This document shows, in pieces, positions 34,695-46,575 of a stretch of DNA of 64,000 nt. Position numbers and translations under genes: made by a program. The notes under the pieces are model-generated. The model did not search any database. It was not told the origin of the DNA and saw nothing but the letters and a program-made list of their open reading frames with translations. How positions within the stretch are numbered: the first letter of the stretch is position 1; every line of letters begins with the position of its first letter. The DNA comes from Heterotrichella gracilis (lineage: Eukaryota; Sar; Xanthophyceae; Tribonematales; Xanthonemataceae): NCBI GenBank assembly GCA_032358255.1, contig JAULBX010000003.1, forward strand, positions 393,451 through 457,450. Reading direction: 5' to 3'.

Positions 34695-37600
34695 TCAGCC
34701 ATGATGGCCCCAAGGCAGGGGTTTCCTAGTTCTTCTTCTTCCCACCAGCTCCCTTTTTGCTGCCATTCTTCTTGCCCCCCCCGCCGAGCTGCCCCCGCTG
34801 CGCCGTGCCACTCCCACAGCCGGCACCTGCCTCCCGCATGTGTGCCCAGGGGGCAGGAACTCCTGCAGCTGCTCCATACTCAACAGCGACTGCCCTCCAC
34901 CTGGCCCTCCCGCAAGTGGCTGACTGCCATCATCCCCTGCCATATGCATGCTGCTTTGCACGACAAGTGCGTCATACTCGGCAACCCATGGATGTGGCTG
35001 TGGAGTCTGCCAGCTCCTGTATGCACTGATTGCTGGGGCTATGCGGCTGAGGTGCAGCGCTGCCACCTGCTACATGCGCCGCAAAAGTGGCTTGTTGGGG
35101 TGCTCGCCAGCCGCCAAATAATGCATAGCTCCCAGAAGCTTCTTAGTGCAAAGCATTAGCCGCTGCAGGGAGTGGGGACGGTCCATGCAGATTTCAGAGT
35201 ATTCATTAAAACATACAACACAAAGCCTTTTTGTGTTTTGTTTATCAAAATTACGGTACAGATATTGTGTAAACTGCACCCGCTTTGCTAAAGTGCGCAT
35301 AAATGCTGTGTACAGTCAACATTGGCTCAATGTAATTGCAATATGGCAGAACGGCGGCCTACATTGTTGTCAGCCAATGGCTGCCCATTCCCACACAGCA
35401 AAGATCCCATGCTATTTGCACTGTATGAAATTTTCCAAATTTATCACTGTTTGTCAGCACACCCACTTGTGCTCGTAAATCAGCTATCACACACTGTGTC
35501 CGATGTTGACCGTTGCACTCCTTTAAATTAAAATTAAAAAGTCATCCTTACCTCATACACCAGCTCGCTGCTGGTAATCCCTGGCAACTTGTGAGACTCA
35601 GCCATGACCACACACGCTCCCAATCGTCCTCATATGCTCCAAGGCAAACCTTCATGCCATGCATATTTGGACCATACATTGCACGCTCCAAGCATGCCAA
35701 CATCACCTCTGCAGCATCAGCACAATGTCAGTAAGCCAGCGGCCCAGCCAGACAGCCAGTTAGTGAGATGTGATAATGTGGGCAATGGCAAGGCAGCCTC
35801 ATACAAAAGATGAATCTATTGTAACATCCATGCATGACATGTCCCACAGCCTTGAATATCTACGCACACACGGCTCAGCCTACCTGCATGCAGCAGCAGC
35901 ATGGCATTGACACTCCAGTGGCCATTGCCTGCAATCCTCCTCACAAGCGCCAGCTGCTGAGCTGCCTCAGTAGCATCCGCCTTGCCACGTGCATCCAGCT
36001 TGGTATCATACCTGAAGACCAGCTGCTGTAGCACACGCTCAACACGCTGTGATGCACCGGTGGCAGCATCATCAGGGAACCTCTGAGAGGGCACCACGAA
36101 GCCAGGGAACAACACTCCATCATCATCTGGGAACTCCACACCGCACTTGGAACATTTCCAGGGATGCCCATTGGAGGCATCATGACCACCGCTGCTTGAT
36201 GGAACATCAGACCCTGGAAGCACGTTTGCTGCTGGAGCTGGTGCCCTGTAGCCCAGCACTCCGGCTAATGGTCTGTCCCCCACTGTGCTGGATAGGTAGC
36301 CAATGGCATCCCTTGGCTCGCAGCGTGGGCAGGGAATGTCTCGCATTTCATCCACACAAGACAAGCACAGCTCACATTCGCAGTCAAATGCAAAATTGTC
36401 GTGCAGCATCCACTGCCTGCAACAAAGAGCACAAAGAGGAGTGAGTTCCTTCCTGTTCACAATTGCATGCACTATACAGTGTACTTCAAACAACTCCTCA
36501 GCCTGAGCCTTGGCTCCCACCTCAGCCTTGTCAACAAAGGCAAAGGACACACAGTGCGAATATGCGGTTTTATACTGGATAGCAGCATCACTGCGTGGTA
36601 CTTGCATCCAGTACTGGCCCAGTATGAGTTAGCAAGCATCTAATGCGTATACCCTGGCACCGTGCATTGCGCTGTGCAGGATTAAACCCTTAATTTGCAT
36701 GTATTTTGTGCAGGTACCATGAAGTGATCCTAGCATTGAGCATCTCTCAATGGCCAGATTACAGCAGAATGCGCCACCTGTCATTGTTATCGCAAGCGGT
36801 GAACAAGTTGACGCATTTTGCATTTGTGAGTGCACTGCTGGCCATTTGCCCCTAAAACTCCCGAGGTCATCTGCCCTTACAATCCTATTGTTTAGGGTGT
36901 TTAGTCAATTCCCACTTGCCTTGCTGGCAGAGACATCATCGGAGTGATGTACTGTGTGGTCAGCAACTCGCCTTCAGCAATATCGCAGGTTGCAACATGA
37001 TATCCATGGTCCCCAATCGATTTGTATTGCGTGTTTGGCCTCCCACATGTGTGCGCCAGCTTGCTTCCAACAATGAAGAGCACTGACCTGCAAGTACAGC
37101 ACACATTAGTTATGTCATACTCCGTATTCTTGCAGTCGCTGGCATGGCTGGATTTCCAAATCATGATTTTCAACGTGTAACAATGCCATGAAGGAGTATT
37201 AGGAATTTTCATGTGCAAAATCAACTGTACTGGGCAGTATTGTTGGAGTCCAGTATTGGAAGTTTTTCAGTAATATTATGCATGCAGATAAATCGCGCAA
37301 AGCATAGTTTCAAGCCAGAGGCGGGACCGGTGACCATGTCTGCCAGGCTCTGCACCGTATGACAACCATGGGCACAGTGTAACGCACCCATCAGAGAAGA
37401 ATCTGTGGGCATTGAGTTCCCAGGTAAGAAGCACGCGAGTGATAGTCTCCAGGTCAATGGCCACTTGGGATCCAAGACGATTGGCATTCAGTGTGCCTGC
37501 CATCATTGATTCCACTGCATGGATGCAAATGTTTGCTGAGCTTCTGCAGCAATGCACGCATGTGCTGTCATTGAAGTGGGGTACTGGGTTGTTGAAGAAG

Positions 37601-38205
37601 TCTTCCAGAACCGCTTTCTGGATGTCATCAGGCGCCAGCCTCCATGCCAGGATACGTTTCAGTGATGTCATCAATCCTGCATTTTTTGTAGCAGCTTTGT
37701 GATAGCAAACATATGCAAGACCTAGTCCAGACATGCTCTTTGGTAGAATTGAATATTTAGCACCCATATTCAACGATTTTGGACACCCTTCTCAATCACC
37801 CTATACGCAATGAAAGAAAGGAAGGAAACACCCACAGATGGCAGCCAGGCACAACACATGCTATGTGACAAGGCAGTTGTGTCACACAGTCCTGTAACAT
37901 TAAACATTAAAATTACAATTCAATACCTCACGGAACCGGCGCAAAGACAATCGCTGACTATGAAACAGTCATTGCAGAGCATGTTTCCCCTGAGTACATG
38001 CTGCATCTGAGATTATGATGTCAGCTCCTGAACTTCTAGAGCTCCTCTTTACATGCTGCACTGCTTGCTTCAGCAGCTTGTCATCCTGGGTCAAGGCAGA
38101 CAGCAGTGGCTCCTCCTCCAAAACAATCTGCCCTGCAATGAATGGCTGTGCAGCAAAGGCACTCCTGCCAAATATTGGGTGTTCCTGGATACTTACAGCC
38201 ATCAT
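34695..38205 (-). CDS. SET-domain protein, tandem copy 2
   Basis: Starts at ATG 38205 (MMAVSIQEHPIFGRSAFAAQ, then AGQIVLEEEPLL: the SET N-flank with G-R-x-x-F-A). Further exons: about 37420-37680 (AWRLAPDDIQKAVLEDFF; ETITRVLLTWELNAH), about 36915-37085 (GSKLAHTCGRPNTQY, the NHSCxPN equivalent, then CDIAEGELLTTQYI), about 35880-36420 (QWMLHDNFAFDCECELC, IPCPRCEPRD, KCSKCGVEFPDDD, zinc-binding-like), about 35530-35710, and 34695-35170 ending in a basic tail (KRELVGRRRTRKPLPWG). The layout, a SET domain with internal helical insertion and cysteine-rich post-SET part, is SMYD/SET-split-like. It probably methylates lysine on histone or other proteins; the substrate is unknown. Exon borders beyond the clear blocks are approximate. 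Confidence 0.75.
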
Positions 38206-39028
38206 GTCAATAGCTTGGAGTGTATTGTCAAGTGACTCAGGGACTAAGAGATGCTGGGTAGTCTATTAGAAGCAGCTACCACCCAGGGTAACACTGTGAG
38301 GCTTACAGTAGGCAGGTGCACTACCACGGGTTTCGTGAAAACTGACAATGAGGTTTCCTAGTCTTGGGTTGGTGTGAACTATTCGTATTGGGTGTTGAGC
38401 TGATATTGACTGTCACACTCATCACGAGAGAACTTGAAGTCCAAGGGAAAGCTACTTGTGGGTCGTCTACTCAAAGCACCTAGTGCCCAAGGAGTACTGC
38501 TGTTGCACAGGAGGACACACTTCAAAACGTTGGGTTCGTCAGGGTTCTCCACGAAAATCCCGAATGGTCAGGGACCGCATGGGGACTGAATGTGCCACAT
38601 GTGGGATTGCACGTAAAAATACATTTTGGGCTGCTTTCTGGGATGTTCATCGAGTGGCAAGCCAAAAAGCAATGCTTGCAGCTGCATCAAATGTCAAGCC
38701 TTGAAACAAGCGGAAAGGAGCATCGGTTTTGAAATGTAACCACAGTCGCTGCTGGTGTGCGCGTTGGGCTGCAGGGTTGCCGCACATTGTTGTTGTATGC
38801 CCAATACAACAATGCCGCAGCGCGTGGTTTTTCTCAAGCTCGCTAGTATTCCTTGAGGCCAAGTAACTTTGGCGTTGGCTTTTAGTTTCATATACCTGAC
38901 AATGCTCGTCACCCAAGTACTTCACGGGACGGCATGGTGAACATCTATGGCTCCTCGTCTAGTCCTGTAACAGAGAGCAACAGTTGCTTGCTGACCACTG
39001 TGCTGTGCGACACGTAAAACTACCAACA
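38206..39028. other. Divergent upstream region of SET copy 2 and the next plus-strand gene
   Basis: About 820 bases between two divergently transcribed starts (38205 minus, 39029 plus). The first ~200 bases match the region upstream of SET copy 1. No other coding sequence seen. Confidence 0.5.
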
Positions 39029-42000
39029 ATGGACAACAGCGGTTGGTCTAAACCTGCTGCAAGAACTAGGTTGGGCAGGCAACCTTTGTCCAGCTATGCA
39101 AAACTGTCAGTTCCAACGCCTCGAGTGCAGTCCAGGTCACTCCTCCCCAGAAGCTGGCTAGCAGCCACTGGTTTTAGGCACAAACAGGGGGCTTTCCAGG
39201 CCAGCCCACCAAACCAAAACCTAGTTGCAGCTGCAACCAATAGGGAGACTCAACACAGTGCCCAGGAGCAAGGAATGAGAGTGCACCACGCAGTACCACC
39301 GCCCTCTGAGACAATCAAGCAGTCACCAGCGTTCAATGAGTAAGCTTGGAGTCAGCACGCCCCATGTCACAGTGTGATCCCCATGTTGCATCACAGTCAC
39401 AAATGCATCACCGTTGCCCCACCAATTGCATTAGCTTGCACGCTATGCTCGGGGCGCCTCGGCTTGCACACCCTGGTATATGCATATGGACCAACAAAAC
39501 TGGACATGCCGCGCCATGACCTGGGCACTGTGGCGGTCCAAGCATGGATCATCAGATGCTGACGTTGCCATCAACAGTACTGGGTAGGGGATGCACGAGC
39601 CAGGTGGCGTAGCTTTCTCCACAGTGTTGAGTGGGCTATGGCTGCATTTGGCTCCATGCGTACCAAGCTGGCTCGAGATTCCTGCCTTTGCATGCAGGTA
39701 CCGGTGGGAGATGCTGTTCCAGCCTGCCCTGCTGGCAGTCACCCTCATCATGGGCGGCCTGGCGGTGTACAACAGATACTTCAGGCATGACGTGCAGCGC
39801 AAGGCAGCGGTGCGCAGCCCTGCAAAACTAGATTTTGATATATGTGTATATAATCTGTAGTGCAAGCAAGGCCACCGCCCTGTCATGCTGTCATTCGCAT
39901 GTGGTCCACTGGCAGTGTGCAGTCACAGTTGCACACGCAAATGCATGCCCGCATGTTTGCCTGCATTTTATTTCAGTGGGAGTCCAAGCCACATAGCTGC
40001 ATATCATTGCCACACGCCATCAATATGTATATTGCACAATTGGCGGCCTTCTGAAGAATTCTGTGTTATTCCTGCGCATCTTCACTGCGCCACCACCATT
40101 TGTACGCAAGTACCACCCAAGATAAGGGCATGCTGCATGCTGCATGCTGCATGCTGCATGCTGTAGCAATGGGATCATTAAGCTTTAGGTCTTGACCTTG
40201 TGTGAAGCATTGCTTAGCAATGCAAATGTAGTCACTGGCTGCTTGATCAGTTACGCACTGGTTTGCTTGATCAGTTACGCATTGGCATGATCAGCTACTT
40301 ACGCACATGCACATGCGGATGCTGAACAGCGCCCTGCCTTGCGCCTACCCCACAGTTCCTCCTCAGCCAAGCCCAAGACCTGTGCGCATCAGTCCCCGCC
40401 GTGGGCCCCCCCCTGGACACCCTGTTCCAGCAGTTTGTGGAGGGGGAGGAGGAGCAGGAGGCGCTGGAGTGGCGCCACCTGGCGGTGGCCTTGGCCCAGG
40501 TGGTGCCACGTGGCGCAAGCCTAGATCCTCAGCGTCGCCAGGCATTGGAATTGCTGCTCCAGTATGACTCAAACCAGCACAGGTGGGAGCAGGCGTGGGC
40601 ACAATTTAGTTAGCTAGTAATATGTTGCGCTTCAGCACTGCTGGACTTCACACTCGCATAGCTTGCGCCTTGCGCCTCAGAGCTTTCCATTGCAGGTCCT
40701 GACACCAATCCTGAATATTGCATGCCGTTATTTTGAGACAGAACCATATGGAAAACAGCCAAATATCATTCTGGCTTTAGCTCAATTGACTCTTTTCTAT
40801 TTATCTTACACTGATGCGTTTTTTACGAGTTCTTTTAATTACTGTATATATTCTCCCCCACCACCCAACTTGCTCCCCATCCCGCAAGGGCGCTGGACCG
40901 GCCCGCCTTCCGCCGCGCCCTGCAGCGCTTCTGCCTGCTGACCGAGCAGCCCTTTGACCGCATCGCACCCGCCTTGGAGGAGCTGCTGACTGGCGCACCG
41001 GGTGCCCGCGTGGCGCTCAAGGCGGTGGCCGACAGCGCCAAGACGATGCCGGGAGCAGCATCAGAAAGAGTGAGCTGGGGCTTGGAAAGATTTACGGTAG
41101 CTAGTCAGTTGTTGCATCCATTCCAGCTTTGGAAATTCCAAGCAGTCTGTTCCAGGCAGTCTGGCAGTCTGGCAGTCTGGCAGTCTGGCAGTCTGGCAGT
41201 CTGGCAGTCTGGCAGAGTGAGAGTCATCCTTGCACAAGTGGCGCAAAGCAATCATCAACACATTGGGGTTTTTCTCGATCATTTGATGATCTTGGAAGAC
41301 TAAGGACACATTTTGGGGCATTGTCACGGTGTGCAAGCTGATATTTTCATCCTTGGGAATTAATAGCTCCCCATTGAATAAGGATGCAGGTGCTAGAGTA
41401 CTTCAAACCTGACATATGCCTTACAAACTGTGTGCAGCAAGTGCACTACCACACACCATACTACCGGGGCTGGCTGGCTTTCAAGGTGAACGGCAAACCA
41501 GCTCTACACTGTCTTGCATGGCAATCAATCAGCCTGATTGGTCAATGCACTCCGACCCAATGTGGCACACTGACCCGACCACACCCTGTCCCGCCTGTGC
41601 AGCGTGAGCTAGCCTTCCAGCGCCAGCGCCTGCAGTGTGCGTTTGCGCTGTGGGAGGGAGACGGGGACGAGCTGGTGGACTTGAGGGGGGTGGCCACAGC
41701 GCTCAGACAGTACGTGCACGCAATAGCCCAAGTGATTAACCAATATTGGGGAAAGTAAGGTGCAAGATGCAGAATTGCGTGTCGCGTTGCCAGTGCTGTG
41801 GGGTGTGTTAGTGCGTGGATCTGGCTTTCCTGTTTACCGGAAGGAGGACGTTTTGAATGGTACGAAAGCTGGCATGGGCATGTCAATGGCATCTGTTCCA
41901 CACAAGATGGTGGTGCATGGCCTAAATGATGCGCTGTTCTCAGTATGTTCACTACTGATTTCACATGTGAATCAGAAGTGAGCATACTGAAAGCATTCAG

Positions 42001-42491
42001 AGTGTGCGCAGAAGTAGTGGAAACAGGGATACAACATTATCACTCCTCTGATCAGGCTCCAGTGTGAGCGCATTGACCACAACATCTGCCTCCACCCACC
42101 CCGCTGCGTGCAACCATGCGCAGAAGCTGCAGCAGGCTCTTCGATGTGATCCCCCATCGCAGATATGTTACTGACACAATAATTTTGGTAGCGGACTTAT
42201 AATACATTCCCATTCTGCAGTGTGAAAACCCTCACCACCGCCTCTGCCGCCACGCGCACCACCTGCCTCCACGCGCAGGAGCTGCGGGACGACCTGCAGG
42301 GGGTGCTGACTCACAAGGGGAGCTTGATGGCGGACCAGGCGCAGTTTGACGCCTTTGTGCGCAACGTGGCCACGCACAGCGCCTTTGGCCTGCACGAGGT
42401 GGTGGATTTCCTGGCGGTGGTGGCTGCGGCGGGGTACGACCCGCTGGTTGGCATGGCCATGGTGGAGAGCAACAAGGGGGCGGTGGTTTGA
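39029..42491 (+). CDS. Putative organelle membrane protein with EF-hand-like loop
   Basis: Six exons join in phase to 402 residues: 39029-39339, 39698-39809, 40356-40582, 40889-41069, 41603-41709 and 42221-42491. Start chosen at ATG 39029 (ACAATGG context); upstream frame has no other ATG. Residues 1-100 are basic and Ser/Pro-rich with few acids, like a transit peptide. Residues 115-132 (ALLAVTLIMGGLAVYNRYF) form one likely membrane span. The rest is mainly helical; residues 294-306 (EGDGDELVD) resemble an EF-hand calcium loop, and the C-terminal exon ends in an alpha-helical region (FGLHEVVDFLAVVAAAGYD). I do not recognise the family. A calcium-sensing plastid or mitochondrial membrane protein is a guess from these features. 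Confidence 0.75.
40131..40165 (+). repeat. TGCTGCA 7-bp tandem repeat
   Basis: Four exact copies of TGCTGCA and a fifth with one change, inside an intron of the membrane-protein gene. Confidence 0.9.
41155..41215 (+). repeat. GGCAGTCT 8-bp tandem repeat
   Basis: Seven exact copies of GGCAGTCT (41155-41210) and a partial eighth, in the intron after the exon ending at 41069. The unit has no internal stop in some frames, but splice sites place it outside coding sequence. Confidence 0.95.
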
Positions 42492-43633
42492 AGGGTAGGA
42501 GAGAGCTCCTTGGGGGCCTCAGGAGACGTGGGCAGGATACCTGCGTCCCAGGTCTTATGAGCATTGTGGCCATGGACAGCGCCTTTTGACCTGCGCGAGG
42601 TGGTAGACATCCTGGCAGTGGTAGCTGTAGCGGAGTGCGACTTAACTGTGGGCACATGCCCATGCGTGGACTTGATGGAGAGCAGCAGGGCGGGTGGTGG
42701 GTAGGCAGGCTGGGGAGGGAATTAGAAGTGGAATTAGAAAGAACTAATCACTATAAGCAACCTATGGGGTATAAGGACCCTCTGTGCCCACCGGGGCCTG
42801 GGCACATGGATGCGAACACAGCACTTTTTGGCCTGGAAGTGCACTGAATTGGTGGTCATCATGGTGGAACTCTTGCAGGCTAGTCATTGATTCGATTAAA
42901 CATCCCAGGCGGCCCGCCGGGTGCGCAGCGCTGATAAATTCCGCTGATAAATTCCATAAACATGTCACGTTTTATTGAGTATTCCTGAAGTTAGCCGAGT
43001 TTTACTTCTTGTTGTTACACCAGATACTGTAGCCATTTGTGTCACCGCATGTTAATGGGTCATGCTATATATGATATCATGGTCATGCCAGCATGATGCT
43101 CAGGTGGACATCGTTGCACGGAGCGTTCTGACGCGGTGGGCAAGATGGGACTTGATTGGTCTTAGGGTAGACTCTCTGAGGGATGAATCGGATTGGCCAG
43201 TGGCCACCCACGTAGTGCACCTCAGCATTGCTGACGGGAGATAGTTGATCATGATAGATCATCAGCACACAACACGATGATGTCCGTACAACTGGTCAAA
43301 TTGTCAAAACGTCAATTGTGAAAAACAGTGGCATATGTAACTTCCTGTTCCCCCAAGTCTGCTGGATACATATTGGAAGGCGCCTGGTGCCAAATTGTCT
43401 CAACAACACCACTGCAACAACTGACCAGCAGGCAGCCAATCTTGGGCTGAAAGGAGCAATATCTACCGGCCTACTGGTCACTAGCCTTGCATTGTCCCCA
43501 TCTGTTGATCACTGGCGTGCATCCCCGTCAACCACTGATCTTGCATGCTTGATCTGGAACCAAGCACTGCGCTTTTCAGCAGCCGGCCCCCTGCAAATTG
43601 CTCCCTTTGTCACTGCTGCAGCCATGCTCCCCG
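42492..43633. other. Intergenic region with decayed copies of the preceding last exon
   Basis: Between convergent genes. Two diverged copies of the end of the last exon of the membrane-protein gene follow it: one at about 42570-42700 (GCCTTTTGACCTGCGCGAGG, offset 200 bp) and one at about 42800-42880 (GCACTTTTTGGCCTGGAAGT, offset a further 240 bp). From 42900 to 43633 nothing is recognised. Confidence 0.65.
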
Positions 43634-45746
43634 CTACCAGGCACCCACCCGCTGCAGCTTGCGCGCCCGGAAGTAGGAGTGGCGCGACGCTGCAGAGGAT
43701 GCCGCAGCCTTGCCACCGAACGCCAGGGTTTGCTGGCCGGCCTCCTCCTCGCACGGCCTGGCAACACAGGCAGAGAGGGGTGGTCACGTGTCAGGAGATC
43801 AGGGGCAGGGCTGTGCTGTTGCCAATGCTGGACATCAACACTCATGCTGGAGATATACCCATGACCCTAACCATGACCCCTGAGTGGAGCACCCACCACT
43901 TGACCTTGACCCCCCTGTCCTCCAGCATGCGCGTGCAGGTCTGCCAGCTGAAGCGCACCAGCGAGGGCCAGCCAAACACCGGCTCAAACTGGCTCTCCAG
44001 CCAGGCCTTGGTGTCGGGGTCTGCGGGGACAAGGGGAGGTCAGTACTGTTTTGTGTCTAGGCTGTACCGTTACCCCTAAACCCTCAAATGAGTGCCCAGC
44101 CAGAGGTGCATGGTGGCGCAGGGTCACATTAAGGGCTCAATGGTGGTGTTTTTATTTTAGGGTTTGGGGTCCACCCACCTCCAGGGTAGCCCGACCCATA
44201 CGCGCTGCTGGTCTCCACCTGTTCCTCCACCCGGAACTCCTTCAGCACCGTGTCGCGCGTCACCTTGGCCACGATGCTGCCTGCACTCACCACGGGGTAC
44301 AGCGCGTCTGCCTTGGGGCACACCGTGAAGGCAATCCCCGGGAAGCGGCGGGACAGGCGCTCCTGGTGGCGGGAGGCGTCGCCCACAGTGTCCACGTACA
44401 CCTGCGGGTGGCCGCTGTCAACATTTGGATGCAATTTAAATTATCATCAGAAACATAAACTGGAATTTGGCTGAAAATTGGGCTAATCTTGAAGCACGAG
44501 CTGATTCTGATGGGCACGAATTGCATTGGATGATAAAAATACATTGAATTGTAATGTGATTGTCTAATATATTTTGTAAATCTTGTAGAATATTAGCTAA
44601 TCGCATTTGCCATCAGTGGCGCATGGCCATAGTTGCCCTGTCAAGGTGCATGGCACCCACTGGCGGCGGTAGGCGCACCCCACCCTATCCATCTCAAGGG
44701 CAATTAGTAGCAAGGTGCAGTGATGTGTGGTACGAGACTTGCCTCCTGCAGATTGACTCCCTGGTCGATCGCCCATTGGATCAGCTTGAACGTGGACTGG
44801 TTCGCGATCTCATTCAGGCTCACTTTCTCCCTGAAGGAAGGCACCGGAATGCATGACCTCCCATGGGCGTGGTGTAGTGTGGGCAAGCATTCAAAGGCCC
44901 ATGCAAACGGGTCCATTAGCACATGTTGTCTGTTAAGCCGCTTTTCTTGCAGCATTTGTGCTGATATTTGAGTGCATCATGAGCAGGGCAGGACCAAATG
45001 TATGTGTTGTGCCACGTACGCTTGCAGCATCTGTGCCGATATGGTCCTGGCACTCAGGACGTCTGCCGCGTAGCCCATGGCCTCATCAGCCTGGATCTGT
45101 GCAAACAGCACGTCCCTTTTCTCCTCGGTAAGCGTCTTGGAGTCAGCAAAGGCCCTGCACAGACAGTCCATGTGTGACCGAGAGTGTGCACAATGGGGTA
45201 AAATTGAGGACAATGTGTGAGGCTGCACACTGGGCTTTGTCGAGGCATCGGTGCTGCTTCTGAGCACTTGGGAGCACAGAGTAGTAAGATTAGCAACTGG
45301 AGATATTGCGAGCATATATTGCTGGTGCGGGTGGAACCACATTTGCTGTGCGTTTTGCCTTCCAGTGTGCACATGCGTACTTCTTGGCAACCTCCTCTTT
45401 GATGGCTATCGTGCAGAAGCAGCACCCGTACACCATGGGGCCAAGCACCGGTCCTCTGCCAGCCTCATCTGCGTGCACCAAGCGGCGTTATGTCTGCGCA
45501 GGAGATCTTGGACTTGCCAAGCTACATTCAAGATGGTGGAAAAGCTAGCGCCATGCTTGTGGTGTGAGGCAAGCACACACCCAAAAATTCAATCAGGAAT
45601 GTGCATTCTGCCCGTCAGCACTGTTATATGGAAGGTTGAGGACAGTACTGGGTGCCGTGGCTCGCCATTTCAAACCTACCGACCCCCAGCACGCATGGTT
45701 CGCTGTACCACTTCTTCGGCGCGCTCCCAACCCAGGCGTCTGCCAT
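43634..45746 (-). CDS. RNASEH2A: Ribonuclease H2 subunit A (catalytic)
   Basis: Seven exons join in phase to 282 residues: 45680-45746, 45381-45468, 45020-45154, 44743-44830, 44179-44401, 43897-44020 and 43634-43757. This type 2 RNase H removes single ribonucleotides and RNA primers from DNA in the nucleus, normally with subunits B and C. The start MADAWVGSAPKKWYSEPCVL leads straight into GVDEAGRGPVLGPMVYG. The acidic active-site set is present: Asp23, Glu24, Asp130 (VYVDTVGD) and Asp158 (KADALYP). Also conserved: ADSKTLTEEKR, SAGSIVAKVTRD, SGYPGDPDTKAWL and the C-terminal YFRARKLQ near the PIP-like end. The intron after 44743 starts with GC (GCAAGT) rather than GT. Length and motif order are normal, so it should be active. 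Confidence 0.95.
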
Positions 45747-46575
45747 GTCGGGGCCAAGGAGTATTATCGGTTAAGGGTTGCTGTTGTACAGCTCCAGTAC
45801 CCCCAGGGGGCAACACCGTGCACTAAGCCTAGGCTTGCATGCATATATGCATGCATACGATGTTCAAAAGTTTTTGCGAAACGGAGGTTGATAGAGAGCT
45901 GAACAGCAACGTGGTAGCAAGCGTATCTGCCAGCGCATGCTCGGCGGGGTTCAGTTTATGTATGAACGGCACGGGCCTGCTGCAAGTGACGGTATTCGAA
46001 TTCCAACTTAATATCGTTATTGCATCACTGGTTTTAACGTGCGTCTATTGCTACTGGATATCTCTGAGATAACTGCAGTCTGACTGTTGTACTGCAGGCT
46101 GTAGACAGCGTTGCCATATGTCTACAAGTGTATACTGCAATTGTGGCATCCATTAACCAGGCACTTGAGCTTTTCACTGCTTTAATATTACCGGTACTTG
46201 ACGATGTCAACCAGGAAAAGCGGGAGAAGCTTGTTTGTTATGCACTCTCAGTCTGCATACAAACTCCGAAAGCCGCGCCGTGTTGCCTTTTTGAATGTGG
46301 TGGCTGACATGTCCCCGAATGTGGTGACCCACCCTTCTCGAGCCACCCTTTGGTTGGAACTCGGTTTCCTTGCACCAGTGACGCCTGATAAGGGCAGTAG
46401 ACAGTATACCATCAGCGCAGCCAACACACATTTCGGCTAAAAACGCCAAAGTGACTGGGTTGCTCCGTGTCAAGGGTGGTGCCACAATGGTGGCAACCAT
46501 AGTTGCCCACAGTGGCCAGGAGCCTCTAAACAGGTTGTTCCATCCTGTTTGTGGTGTGATGCCTCCTTCTTTGTG
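45747..46575. promoter_or_regulatory. Shared upstream region of RNASEH2A and the Sfi1-like gene
   Basis: About 830 bases between divergent start codons (45746 minus, 46576 plus). No third gene was seen; it must hold both promoters. No specific element can be named. Confidence 0.4.

Noticed and set aside
41155-41215. CRISPR-like short repeat array
   Set aside because: The 8-bp units are directly adjacent without spacers and lie in a eukaryotic intron.
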